This document shows, in pieces, positions 16,929 to 25,557 of a DNA stretch of 32,147 nt. A model generated the notes under the pieces. It ran no database searches. It worked only from the letters and a program-made list of their open reading frames with translations, and was not told the origin of the DNA. The number at the start of each line of letters is the position of its first letter. The stretch's first letter is position 1. The translations under genes and the position numbers were made by a program. The DNA comes from DRTC01 sp964521025 (lineage in GTDB: Bacteria > Cloacimonadota > Cloacimonadia > Cloacimonadales > TCS61): positions 1 through 32,147 of the forward strand of contig CAZFPK010000039.1 in assembly GCA_964521025.1 (NCBI GenBank), in the 5' to 3' direction.

Positions 16929-18047
16929 TTATTTCAACCGCAGCGGCATCAATAGAAACCTGGTGAAATACTTTTCATTCTTTTCCGTGTTGAAAAAGAG
17001 GGCAGGTTCGTTCGATTGTCCCATCCTGATCTCGACTTCGTCTGATTCGATCACATGCAGGATAGCGTTCAAATAACGATAGTTGAAGGCGATCGAGAGA
17101 GATTCACCTGTATATTTAAAAGTCTCCAGAACTTCATTTGCTTCACCTTCATCTCTTTTTTCGGAACTGATCTTCAAATTATCATCGGTTATGTCGAATT
17201 TCACCTTGAAGGTATCTTCCGATGCCAGCAGAGAAACCCTCCTGATAACCGCTCGTAAAGTCTCGGCATTGATGATCAGGACATTATTATTATTGGTCGG
17301 GATCGCTTTCGTATAATCCGGGAAATTTCCTTCGATGATATGAGTAAATAAAGTATAATTCCCATAAGCGAACATAACCCGGTTTGATTCGAGCAGAACC
17401 GAGATCTTGGGAATTTCATCATTGATCACTTTGTCGAGAAAGACCATACCTTTGGTGGGAATGATCTGCTCTTTCCCTTCCTCGATATCTTCGTGAGTCA
17501 ACAATTTGAATTCGGCGATTTTCTTACCGTCGGTAGCAACCATTAATTGGTGATCAGGATTCATCTTCCAGAAAATTCCGGTAAAAATAGGTCTGTTAAT
17601 TTCTGTGGAAACAGCAAAATGAGTACTATCGATCATCTTCTTGAACATCGATGCATCGAGTTCCAAAACCTGCGACAAATCTTTTTTGGGAACTAATGGA
17701 AATTGACTGCTTTCCGCACAAAGCAGATTGAATTTTGAGTGTTCACAGATAATTTTTAGAGAATCTTCTTCAACCATCAGATGTACCATTGCTTCCGGTA
17801 AAGAATTAATGATCTCGTTAAAATTCTTAGCAGAAACTGCAGCTTTTCCAGGTTCCGAAACATTCGCTTCAAACTCGACAACAACTGTAATTTCCAGATC
17901 GGTAGCAGTAAATTTTAACATATTATTTTTGTCGTTAGCTTCCAATAAGTAATTCGTCAAGATCGGCATGGTGTTTTTGCTGGGAACGATATTATAAAGA
18001 TGCTGGATATTATTCAATAAATCCTGTTTTTCTATTGAAAACTTCAT
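16929..18047 (-). CDS. dnaN: DNA polymerase III subunit beta (sliding clamp)
   Basis: A 372-residue clamp protein that tethers DNA polymerase III to DNA. 'KFSIEKQDLLNNIQHLYNIV' is the typical N-terminus, 'FTATDLEITVVVE' and 'MVATDGKKIAEFKLL' are conserved strands of the first and second clamp domains, and 'TRFLLMPLRLK' is the characteristic C-terminal end (consensus 'MPMRL'). GAGGGA precedes the ATG. recF follows without a gap. An intrinsic terminator separates dnaN from hup, so dnaN-recF probably has its own promoter inside or just after that terminator. Confidence 0.97.
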   Translation of the reverse strand: MKFSIEKQDLLNNIQHLYNIVPSKNTMPILTNYLLEANDKNNMLKFTATDLEITVVVEFEANVSEPGKAAVSAKNFNEIINSLPEAMVHLMVEEDSLKIICEHSKFNLLCAESSQFPLVPKKDLSQVLELDASMFKKMIDSTHFAVSTEINRPIFTGIFWKMNPDHQLMVATDGKKIAEFKLLTHEDIEEGKEQIIPTKGMVFLDKVINDEIPKISVLLESNRVMFAYGNYTLFTHIIEGNFPDYTKAIPTNNNNVLIINAETLRAVIRRVSLLASEDTFKVKFDITDDNLKISSEKRDEGEANEVLETFKYTGESLSIAFNYRYLNAILHVIESDEVEIRMGQSNEPALFFNTEKNEKYFTRFLLMPLRLK

Positions 18048-18080
18048 TTTTCCCTCTTTTCGTTGGAATTTAGGTCTGAT

Positions 18081-18115
18081 AAAAAGAAAGCAAGAGCCAT
18101 TAAACTCTTGCTTTC
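18081..18115 (-). terminator. Rho-independent terminator after hup
   Basis: On the minus strand an 11-bp perfect stem (18105-18115 with 18086-18096) and an 8-nt loop are followed directly by TTTTT (18085-18081). It lies 17 nt after the hup stop and would end the hup transcript before dnaN. Confidence 0.8.
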
Positions 18116-18132
18116 AAAAGGATGTTAGTAAA

Positions 18133-18405
18133 TTACTTAACTGCGTCTTTAAGTTTTTTCCCAGCTTTGAATACAGGAACTGTCCTGGCAGCAATCTGGA
18201 TTTTGGCTTTTGTTTGAGGATTAACACCAGTTCTTGCTTTTCTGTTCACAGCTTTGAAAGTTCCAAAACCAACCAAAGAGACCTTTCCTCCTTTTCCTAA
18301 TGTTGTAGTAACACCATCAACAAAAGAATTTAAAGCGATATTAGCGGCTTTTTTTGTAATTCCTGCATCGTCTGCGATTTTTAGAATTAATTCTTGTCTG
18401 TTCAT
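18133..18405 (-). CDS. hup: HU-family DNA-binding protein
   Basis: A 90-residue histone-like dimer that bends and compacts DNA. 'MNRQELILKIADDAGITKKA' is the HU N-terminal helix pair; 'GGKVSLVGFGTFKAVNRKAR' and 'GVNPQTKAKIQIAARTVPVF' are the core and the DNA-binding arm, with the canonical 'NPQT' and 'P-V-F-KAGKKLK' end. AAGGAGGGAG precedes the ATG. It is monocistronic: a terminator follows at 18081-18115 and a promoter candidate lies at 18444-18473. It may be HU or its IHF-like relative; length and arm motif favour HU. Confidence 0.96.
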   Translation of the reverse strand: MNRQELILKIADDAGITKKAANIALNSFVDGVTTTLGKGGKVSLVGFGTFKAVNRKARTGVNPQTKAKIQIAARTVPVFKAGKKLKDAVK

Positions 18406-18443
18406 TGACTCCCTCCTTCGTTTTTTTACCTTTTTGGTGGTCG

Positions 18444-18473
18444 AGTATTTTTTTTTGCCTTAAATCCTGTCAA
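18444..18473 (-). promoter_or_regulatory. Candidate sigma-70-type promoter of hup
   Basis: On the minus strand TTGACA (18473-18468), an 18-nt spacer and AATACT (18449-18444), about 39 nt upstream of the hup ATG. The -35 box is perfect and the -10 box matches 4 of 6. The rest of the 398-nt gap (18406-18803) is AT-rich, with only the hairpin at 18768-18798 recognisable. Confidence 0.45.
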
Positions 18474-18767
18474 CAAAAAAATCAATAAAAGTGCATTTTT
18501 AAAGGAATTAGCGTGATTTTTACCTGAAAAAAAATAGACTTTTATCTTGACTGATGAATCATAACATCTTACGACACAAATAGATACGGATTATCTGCTT
18601 CGATCCCATATTCTTTAAAAATTTTTATAAAAAAATATATAACAACAAGTTAACTATGTTCATTGTTTTATCTCACAGAAGAGAAATTTTTCCGGTAAAA
18701 AAAAGAAAATAATCTAATAATTTCTGGGGAATTTCCAAAAGATATTAATAAACCTTAAATTTTTGTA

Positions 18768-18798
18768 AACCTCCAAGATTTATCAAACCTTGAAGGTT
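18768..18798 (-). terminator. Terminator-like hairpin after the permease gene
   Basis: AACCTCCAAG (18768-18777) pairs with CTTGAAGGTT (18789-18798) with one G-T pair and an 11-nt loop, just past the permease stop on the minus strand. There is no clean T-run after it, so it may be a weak terminator or an interspersed palindrome. Confidence 0.4.
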
Positions 18799-18803
18799 CC
18801 TAA

Positions 18804-20072
18804 CTACTCAAAATAAAATATCGCTTTAATAGGATCGATCTTCGAAGCTTTTATCGCCGGGTACAGACCGGAAATAAACCCGATCAAAATAGAGAATCCA
18901 ATACCTAATAAAATCCCTTCTATCGGTGTTGAAAATTTCGATTTGAGAGCATTGGAAATTATTTTTACTACAAAAGTGGAAGCAAAAATACCAATTAATG
19001 CTGCGATCAAAGCCAGGATCAAAGCTTCCAGGATAAAATGCAGGAAGATATCTGTTTCTGTTGCTCCGATACTTTTCCTGATCCCGATCTCGGTCATGCG
19101 TTCGTTGATCGAGATGAGGAGAGTGCTGAAAAGCCCGATCCCACCTACGATCAAAGAAATAGAAGCAATCGTGGAGAGCGTTACATTCCATTTTGTCATC
19201 ATTTCATTCAATTCTCTGGTGATCTTGAACATTAATGCACCAACATCATTAAAAGAAAAATCGTGAGCCATTTTATGCTCAGCCAGGAGATTTTGCCTGG
19301 TAGTTGTTTTCATTCGTTTGAATTGCTCATTATTCTCTGCCTGCAAATAAATATAATCGATAGCATTACCTGCTCGCAGATAACGAGAACCTGTTGAGAG
19401 CGGAATATAAATACTTTTCAGATCCTGCCTTCTTTCCCAGTTATTAAAATTCATTCCTGCCCGGTTCAGAACATCGTCATCCAGAACACCGATTATTTTG
19501 AAACGATTTGTCCCGATACACAGGATTTTTCCGAGCGGGTCCTCATCCTCAAAATGTTCTTCCGCAAAATGAAAACCGATCACACAGACTTTGGTGGCAT
19601 TTGCTTCTTCAAACCTGCTGAAATATCTTCCTGATTTTAAAGGATATGTCTTGGAAGTAAAATATGCGATATTAGTCGCTCTCATTCTGACATTATGTTC
19701 TTTTTCATTTCTTAACATGCGGTCATAAATTTCGACCATTCCATAAAGATATTTTGCATCTACTTTTTCTTCTAACATTTGAAAATCCGACAAAGTCAAA
19801 GGTTTCGCTTCTCTTTTGATATACCTGAAGCGCCTTCTTCTGCGAAAACTCTGATTTTCGCTAAAACCTTCGGAAGGATAAATTATGATGGAATTGTTCC
19901 AGCCCATTCCTTCCATCCTGTCATTGATCATATTTTTCAATCCGTAAATGGAAGAGAACATGGTTACGACAGCAAAAACACCGATAATAATACCGAGAAG
20001 CGTCAGGAACGAACGGAGTTTATGCGAAAAAATATTTTGCAGACTGCTGACCAGACTTTCGGAGAGTTTCAT
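18804..20072 (-). CDS. ABC transporter permease, MacB/FtsX type
   Basis: A 422-residue inner-membrane protein. The N-terminal helix (LRSFLTLLGIIIGVFAVVTM) is followed by a large periplasmic MacB_PCD domain (about residues 45-270) and an FtsX domain with three C-terminal helices ('ISLIVGGIGLFSTLLISINE', 'RMTEIGIRKSIGATETDIF', 'SGLYPAIKASKIDPIKAI'). These are the standard motifs of MacB-like and LolC/E-like mechanotransmission transporters. AAGGAT precedes the ATG. No ATPase or membrane-fusion gene is adjacent, so its partner must be encoded elsewhere, and the substrate is unknown. It is divergent from cas6, and the 164-nt gap carries both promoters. Confidence 0.9.
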   Translation of the reverse strand: MKLSESLVSSLQNIFSHKLRSFLTLLGIIIGVFAVVTMFSSIYGLKNMINDRMEGMGWNNSIIIYPSEGFSENQSFRRRRRFRYIKREAKPLTLSDFQMLEEKVDAKYLYGMVEIYDRMLRNEKEHNVRMRATNIAYFTSKTYPLKSGRYFSRFEEANATKVCVIGFHFAEEHFEDEDPLGKILCIGTNRFKIIGVLDDDVLNRAGMNFNNWERRQDLKSIYIPLSTGSRYLRAGNAIDYIYLQAENNEQFKRMKTTTRQNLLAEHKMAHDFSFNDVGALMFKITRELNEMMTKWNVTLSTIASISLIVGGIGLFSTLLISINERMTEIGIRKSIGATETDIFLHFILEALILALIAALIGIFASTFVVKIISNALKSKFSTPIEGILLGIGFSILIGFISGLYPAIKASKIDPIKAIFYFE

Positions 20073-20176
20073 TTATTTATCCTTTTCAACTTCCTGAAGT
20101 GCAAATAATTTTAGAATGATTCTTTTGTAAATTTTTTTTATAAAAAAATTGACTTTTATGATCGATTTTCATTTCC

Positions 20177-20205
20177 TTGAACGATCTAGATTTTCCTGGT
20201 AAATT
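20177..20205 (+). promoter_or_regulatory. Candidate promoter of the cas operon
   Basis: TTGAAC (20177-20182), a 17-nt spacer and TAAATT (20200-20205), each matching 4 of 6 consensus bases, 32 nt upstream of the cas6 ATG. It is a weak match judged by eye. A second -35-like TTGACT is at 20149 without a good -10. Confidence 0.35.
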
Positions 20206-20236
20206 TTTGTAAGAATTTAACTCAATGGAGAAATTT

Positions 20237-20905
20237 ATGAAGATTAAAATGTTAACAGTATCATTTTCCGATGTACAGCAAAAACCATCTGATATACCTA
20301 AATTACGGGGATATTTTTCAGATAAATTTCCGCAACATACGGAACTGCACAATCATCTTCCGGGAGAAAAATTTTCATACAAATTCCCCCAAGTTCAATA
20401 CCGGATTATCGAGAAACATCCGGCTTTAATCGGTTTTGGAAAAGGAATCGAGGTTTTGAAAAAGATTTTTTTCGAACTCGATGAGATAATCATAAACAAC
20501 CGCAAATATACACTCAATGAAAAAGAGATTTATCTGAAAGAATTCGATTTCGGAGTTGCAGACGAATTCATAAATTACAAATTTATTTCACCCTGGATGG
20601 CTTTGAAGGAAAAAAATTATCATAGATACAATACTATGAACCGAATCGAACAGCAAAACTTTCTGAAACATATTTTGCGGGAAAATTTGAAAACTCTTTC
20701 CAAAGGATTCGATTATACCATTCCTGATGTTGAAAAGATAAAAGTGGAAGGATTTTTCAAACCGAAATCGGTGAATTTTAAGAATATCAAGATGCTCTGT
20801 TTTAACGGGGAATTTATGGTGAATTTCTTTATTCCGGATTATCTCGGTTTAGGGAAACAGAGTGCGAGAGGTTTTGGAGTTGTCATACAAACCTCGGTTT
20901 TGTGA
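20237..20905 (+). CDS. cas6: CRISPR-associated endoribonuclease Cas6
   Basis: About 222 residues. It should cut pre-crRNA within the repeats, leaving the 8-nt 5' handle ATTGAAAC that ends the repeat at the right edge. The C-terminal glycine-rich loop 'YLGLGKQSARGFGVV' is the Cas6 signature, and the N-terminal half fits the Cas6b-like branch rather than the classical long Cas6. The ATG at 20237 has TGGAG six bases upstream; an ATG at 20225 overlaps that ribosome-binding site and would add four residues. The last residues (QTSVL) are encoded by an imperfect palindrome around TCGG. It is the first gene of the rightward cas cluster. Confidence 0.9.
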   Translation: MKIKMLTVSFSDVQQKPSDIPKLRGYFSDKFPQHTELHNHLPGEKFSYKFPQVQYRIIEKHPALIGFGKGIEVLKKIFFELDEIIINNRKYTLNEKEIYLKEFDFGVADEFINYKFISPWMALKEKNYHRYNTMNRIEQQNFLKHILRENLKTLSKGFDYTIPDVEKIKVEGFFKPKSVNFKNIKMLCFNGEFMVNFFIPDYLGLGKQSARGFGVVIQTSVL

Positions 20906-20911
20906 ATGAAG

Positions 20912-20931
20912 GCGACATTGGCAAATGTCGC
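20912..20931. repeat. Hairpin, copy 1 of a pair flanking the unknown gene
   Basis: GCGACATT-GGCA-AATGTCGC, perfect 8-bp stem, preceded by TGAAG. It has the same build, loop and left flank as the hairpin at 21861-21880. There is no T-run, so it is not a clear terminator. Confidence 0.8.
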
Positions 20932-21216
20932 TTCGAAAATGATGATGAAAGAATGTGAAATTTGTATTATTTTGATTTTAATTGACTTGATTTATTATCG
21001 GTGAATTTTGGGATTGAATTCGGGAGATGGATATTTAAAAATAATTTTTTGAAGGCGTAAGATGATAAATAAGACTGTTGATTAATTCAATTTTTTAATA
21101 ATTTACTGGATTGGGAATGTCTTTTAATGTAATTCGTGTCTGTATGATGATTTATGGAACTCGAAATTAAATCACCGAATCATTAAATCAATAAATTCAT
21201 AAATGGAGGGGCTAAA

Positions 21217-21774
21217 ATGGGACAGTTTTTAACGGTCGGTCTTTGTACGGAATTTTCATTTTCGACAAAGAAATTTAAGGAAAGTTATACAGAAGAAATG
21301 TTTAATGAAAAGTTGCAGAAGAAATTTGATTTGTCATTATACAATAAAACCTATCTCGATTATGAAAGCAAGGGGAAAAATCCTAAATATATTCGTTACA
21401 CGATAAAACCTGATATTTTTACAGATAACATCCTCGATTTTGTGAAATCGCAATTCAAGTTATACGAAAATACGGATGACGATATAAACGATATTTCTCG
21501 AGCAATAAAGGGGAAAACATTTAACGAAATAATCGAACTTGCGGATGATAAAAAGTTCTACCATTTTCAACTTCTGCCATATTATGGTGATTATGTAAGA
21601 GATTTTCGCACGGGAATTATTTATATCGATGTTACCTTAATTCAAATCTTTGGAGCAGGTAAAATAATTATGGAAACTTATAACGAGTTGTTCAATTATT
21701 TTGAGAATGTGATCAAAGAAACAAATAGAGAGAATCCTTTGAGAAACGCTGTTAGAGTCATGATAAGTCAATAG
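21217..21774 (+). CDS. Unrecognised 185-residue protein between cas6 and cas8b
   Basis: A complete gene with GGAGGGG six bases before the ATG. The protein is soluble, without a signal peptide, membrane span or metal-binding cysteine cluster. It begins 'MGQFLTVGLCTEFSFSTKKF', has an acidic helical middle ('NTDDDINDISRAIKGKTFNE') and a strand-rich part ('HFQLLPYYGDYVRDFRTGII'), and ends in a helix. I recognise no family. It sits in the cas orientation, 312 nt after cas6 and 139 nt before cas8b, so it could be a locus-specific accessory, a small cargo gene or an unrelated insertion. The long flanks and the matching hairpins on each side favour an inserted cassette. No function is proposed. Confidence 0.8.
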   Translation: MGQFLTVGLCTEFSFSTKKFKESYTEEMFNEKLQKKFDLSLYNKTYLDYESKGKNPKYIRYTIKPDIFTDNILDFVKSQFKLYENTDDDINDISRAIKGKTFNEIIELADDKKFYHFQLLPYYGDYVRDFRTGIIYIDVTLIQIFGAGKIIMETYNELFNYFENVIKETNRENPLRNAVRVMISQ

Positions 21775-21860
21775 GGTTTTATGATTTTCCAATAAATTGA
21801 CGGGGTAGGATATAAATAGAATTTATCACTGGTTTCTTGCATTAATTAGAGATATTGAAG

Positions 21861-21880
21861 GTGACAATGGCAATTGTCAC
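21861..21880. repeat. Hairpin, copy 2 of a pair flanking the unknown gene
   Basis: GTGACAAT-GGCA-ATTGTCAC, perfect 8-bp stem, preceded by TGAAG as in copy 1. Differences from copy 1 within the left stem (C to T, T to A) are matched by changes in the right stem, so pairing is conserved. Confidence 0.8.
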
Positions 21881-21912
21881 ATACGGCTATAAAAAAATTT
21901 TGGAGGTGAAGG

Positions 21913-23928
21913 GTGATAAATGCATTTAACAATATCGGTTATTCGATTTTGAAAAAAGACGGTTATTTTGAAACGGAAAATATCCTAGAAAAAAGAAAGA
22001 TATTACTATTTCATCAAAGCCTGATACTAAAAGAAAAGAAAGATAAGAAAGGAAATAAAATTTTAAATGGAAGAGCAATTTGCCTGAATTTTGATCTTGA
22101 GAATAAAGAAATTGAATTCAAGTTATCAGAGAAGGAATTAATAGAGGAACATCGAGAATCTTTCTTTGCTTTTAGATTAGCAGCACCAAAGGACAAAAAG
22201 AAGTTTTTATCTACTAACAATGTCACAACATTTTTCACAAGTTTATTTAAAGAAAGTATTGAATACATTAATGATAAGAATGAAAAGAGGAAATCGAAAT
22301 TATGGTTTTATGAAAATGTATCTTATGAATATCGACAATTTTTGGAGGAGATTTACAATCAATTTTTTGTAAAAATTGATAAGTCTATTTTTCTAGATTA
22401 TAAAAAACTAGCAAAAGATCAAATGAATATCTTTAACAATATTAAGGAAGAATATCCTAAAGAGAAAACCGATGAATGGTATAAGCGTTTTTTAAATAAA
22501 AAATTCTTTAATTCAGAATCAAAGAATATTTTTAATTTTCCTTATATATTTATAATCACATTTAACAATCTCTTTATTCAACAATATGAAAAAGGAAAAT
22601 ATAATTATGATTATATTAGTCTTTGTTATTATGATTTGCTGAAAAGATTTTCCATAGAGAACAGCAAGAATAATAAACATTGTCACATTTGCAAAAAAAA
22701 TAAAGATGTTATGCAGGATTTACCTTTACCAATGAAGTTTTACGGAACAACAAATAATCTGAATTTCGAACAAGTTTCCAAATCGAACGCTTATAAATCT
22801 TTTGCTGTTTGTGAAGAATGCTTATTTCAAATTATGACGGGAATGAAATATATTGAAAATGTTTTTGCGGAATATATGTTCGATTTAAATACATATTTGA
22901 TTCCTATTAATCAAAAAGAAATAACTTTTGATCCAAAATTATACAAAGGTATAATTAAAATTCTAAAAACAAAAAAATCTCAATACCAAACTGAAATCGA
23001 GCAGATTGAGACTATTCTTAAAAAAGCAAATCGAAAAAATCTTTATTTCAATTTGATGTTTTATTATCATCCACCCGGTTCACAACAATTCGATATCATA
23101 AAATTAATTTCAAATATCGAACTAAACAAATTGATCCTGAAACTGGAAATGTTTGATGAAATGACAAAAATTTACAAATTAGATGAAATCGGGAATGGAA
23201 CAAATGCTCTAACTATAAACAACTTACGATATTATTTGTTCCCCTCATTTTTATCTCACAAAAATCCTGATTATAATGTTTACAGCCAAGATTTGGTAAA
23301 TTTCCTGGAGTCATTTCTAACAGATTACAAAATAGAATATCAAATGTTGATTCAGCGATTTATTATTATCTTCAAGAAAAGACTCAATCGAAATAACATC
23401 AATGAATTATCAGCATTCAAGATGAATTTATTTATCTCAATTTTTTTCAAATTAAAATTAATTAAAGAAGGAGGAAAAATGGATACAGGTAAAACCGTAT
23501 CAGAAGTAATGAAGAAAGAATATCAAGAATTCTTCGATGTTCATTATGATGTTTATGGCCATAATGCTTTTAAACAAGGTTTGTTTCTATTAGGAACAGT
23601 TATCTCAAAAATTAAATATGCTCAAAAAGAGAAAAGTTCAAATTTTTTGAAAAAATTAAATTTTGAAGGAATTCCAATCAGAAGGATTCCAGCATTGATC
23701 AATCAGGTAAAGGATTTCGAGGATATCTATCGGAAAAAAATTTTTCAGGAAGCAGGTATTTGGGGAAATATTTTGGATCGATTGCAGGGAATCGAAAAAT
23801 CAAATATGAAACCGGATGAAGTTGTTTTCTATCTTTTATCAGGAATTTCATACGAAGATTATCTGGGTATGAAAAGAGGTTATGAAAAAAAATTAGAAGA
23901 AAATAAAAACGAAGGAGAAGAAAAATGA
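21913..23928 (+). CDS. cas8b: Cas8b (Csh1/TM1802-type large Cascade subunit)
   Basis: A 671-residue large subunit of type I-B Cascade, which recognises the PAM and helps recruit Cas3. The GTG start at 21913 has GGAGG six bases upstream. The middle carries a four-cysteine zinc-binding site, 'CHICKKNKDVMQDLPLPMKF' (about residues 256-275) with 'FAVCEECLFQIMTG' (about 297-310), typical of Csh1/TM1802 Cas8b proteins. Order and overlap with cas7 support the call, since the stop overlaps the cas7 ATG in an ATGA. Codon use is strikingly AT-rich (long Lys/Asn/Ile runs) compared with the housekeeping genes in the window. Confidence 0.9.
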   Translation: MINAFNNIGYSILKKDGYFETENILEKRKILLFHQSLILKEKKDKKGNKILNGRAICLNFDLENKEIEFKLSEKELIEEHRESFFAFRLAAPKDKKKFLSTNNVTTFFTSLFKESIEYINDKNEKRKSKLWFYENVSYEYRQFLEEIYNQFFVKIDKSIFLDYKKLAKDQMNIFNNIKEEYPKEKTDEWYKRFLNKKFFNSESKNIFNFPYIFIITFNNLFIQQYEKGKYNYDYISLCYYDLLKRFSIENSKNNKHCHICKKNKDVMQDLPLPMKFYGTTNNLNFEQVSKSNAYKSFAVCEECLFQIMTGMKYIENVFAEYMFDLNTYLIPINQKEITFDPKLYKGIIKILKTKKSQYQTEIEQIETILKKANRKNLYFNLMFYYHPPGSQQFDIIKLISNIELNKLILKLEMFDEMTKIYKLDEIGNGTNALTINNLRYYLFPSFLSHKNPDYNVYSQDLVNFLESFLTDYKIEYQMLIQRFIIIFKKRLNRNNINELSAFKMNLFISIFFKLKLIKEGGKMDTGKTVSEVMKKEYQEFFDVHYDVYGHNAFKQGLFLLGTVISKIKYAQKEKSSNFLKKLNFEGIPIRRIPALINQVKDFEDIYRKKIFQEAGIWGNILDRLQGIEKSNMKPDEVVFYLLSGISYEDYLGMKRGYEKKLEENKNEGEEK

Positions 23929-24773
23929 GTATTACAAAAAATTCAGAAATCTTATTTTTGTATGATGCAAAAATGACAAATCCCAATGGTGATATGGACA
24001 ACGAGAATAAACCGAGAATGGATTATGACACCGACACAAATTTAGTTAGTGATGTCAGGTTAAAAAGGTATTTACGAGATTATTTTGAAACCGCTCTTAA
24101 AAAAGACATTTTTGTAACCGAGAAAGCAGCAAAAGCAGAAGAAAGAGCAAAACAATTAAAGGATGCTAAAATGGAATATACCGATTTAATCGATGTCAGA
24201 TTATTCGGTGCTGTATTTGCTGCAACTGGTGCGAATACACATCTTACCGGACCTGTTCAATTTAATTGGGGTTATTCCTTAAATCCTGTTGAAATAAATG
24301 AAAGTTCGACTATAACTTCCAGTTTCAGTTCAGGAGAAGGTGTGGGTAAAGATTTTCGAGTGAAATATTCTTTAATTGCTTTCAGTGGTGGAATAAATGC
24401 ATATACTTCCGAAACCTCAAAACTAACGGAAGAAGATTTATCCATATTTGATAAAGCAATGATCAAAGCAATCCCTTTTAATAGAACTCGTTCAAAAATC
24501 GGGCAAACACCGAGATTGTATATTCGAGTTCAAGCAGATAATAACAAATCGATTCTGAAAGATTTAAGGGAATTTCTATCACTCGATTATAAGATTGAAA
24601 ATAAATATTCGATTAGGAATGTATCAGAAATTTCACTCGATATTTCAAAATTGATCAAATATCTTGAAGATAAAGAGATCGATAAAATTATTTATTGGAA
24701 AGATGAGGAATTGGATATTCCTTTGTGGAGTGATTTCCAAAAAAGATTCAATTTAGAAACACTAAATTTATAA
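23925..24773 (+). CDS. cas7: Cas7 (Csh2 type), Cascade backbone
   Basis: A 282-residue RAMP protein that polymerises along the crRNA spacer. The N-terminus 'ILFLYDAKMTNPNGDMDNEN' and 'RLKRYLRDYFET' are typical of Csh2/Cas7 of type I-B, followed by 'DVRLFGAVFAATGANTHLTG' and 'GPVQFNWGYSLNPV', which belong to the palm and the 'ITSSFSSGEGVGKDFRVKYS' loop. AAGGAG lies seven bases before the ATG, which overlaps the cas8b stop. A 13-nt gap leads to cas5. The length is normal and it appears complete. Confidence 0.95.
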   Translation: MSITKNSEILFLYDAKMTNPNGDMDNENKPRMDYDTDTNLVSDVRLKRYLRDYFETALKKDIFVTEKAAKAEERAKQLKDAKMEYTDLIDVRLFGAVFAATGANTHLTGPVQFNWGYSLNPVEINESSTITSSFSSGEGVGKDFRVKYSLIAFSGGINAYTSETSKLTEEDLSIFDKAMIKAIPFNRTRSKIGQTPRLYIRVQADNNKSILKDLREFLSLDYKIENKYSIRNVSEISLDISKLIKYLEDKEIDKIIYWKDEELDIPLWSDFQKRFNLETLNL

Positions 24774-24786
24774 GCGGATTTGAATA

Positions 24787-25557
24787 ATGAATCATCCAAT
24801 AGAAAAGATCATTATGTTCAAACTTTCCGGAAAATTTGCTCATTTCCGAAAGTTTTATACGAATGCTTCTTCTCTGTCTTATTTGATACCACCAAGAACC
24901 GTCATAATCGGGTTGATTGCTTCTATTCTGAAAATTCCACGAGATGAATATTATGATATTTTCAATGAAGATAATCTAAAAGTTTCAGTCTGTATTCCCA
25001 AGAATCTGGAGATCAGAAAGCAAACTCAATCACTCAACTATCTTCATAATAAATATTTCAATCTAATTGCTAAAGGAAAAGGAACTTCTCAACATTCTCA
25101 ATGTAAATTGGAACTACTGATGTTTCCCTTGGATAAGAATATCGAATATATCATTTATATCGGTTACAAACAACAGAACGAAATTATCTGCAAACTCGAG
25201 GATAAGATGATCAGTAATAATCTCGGTTATGGAACTTATTTTGGTCAAAGACAGTTTAAGGCAGATGTTAAATTTCTGAAAAGTTTCGATGCGTCAGATT
25301 TAAAATTTCTAGAACATTCGGAATTTCTTGATTCTGTATGTTCGGAAGAAAATTTTATCGATTGTATTTTTTCATCGGAAGTCGATATTCTAACAGAACA
25401 AATGCCAATTCATTTCAAGAAAGTTGAAAGTGGAAGAAAAATGGGCAGAGAGCCAATCAAAGTAAAGAAAGTCTATTTTGAAAAAAAAGGCAGACGAATG
25501 GAAGGAGAATTCAAGAACTGCTATCTGGTAGATGACAAATACATTTCGTTTTATTGA
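24787..25557 (+). CDS. cas5: Cas5 (type I-B), Cascade 5'-handle subunit
   Basis: A 256-residue RAMP protein that caps the 5' handle of the crRNA in Cascade. The N-terminal 'MFKLSGKFAHFRKFYTNASS' and 'SYLIPPRTVIIGLIASILKI' are the hallmark Cas5 strand, helix and 'PPRT..G' turn, close to Cas5h/Cas5t of type I-B. The C-terminal part is variable, as usual. It lies between cas7 and cas3. A cas3 start inside its last codons (25532) would overlap by 26 nt. Confidence 0.93.
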   Translation: MNHPIEKIIMFKLSGKFAHFRKFYTNASSLSYLIPPRTVIIGLIASILKIPRDEYYDIFNEDNLKVSVCIPKNLEIRKQTQSLNYLHNKYFNLIAKGKGTSQHSQCKLELLMFPLDKNIEYIIYIGYKQQNEIICKLEDKMISNNLGYGTYFGQRQFKADVKFLKSFDASDLKFLEHSEFLDSVCSEENFIDCIFSSEVDILTEQMPIHFKKVESGRKMGREPIKVKKVYFEKKGRRMEGEFKNCYLVDDKYISFY

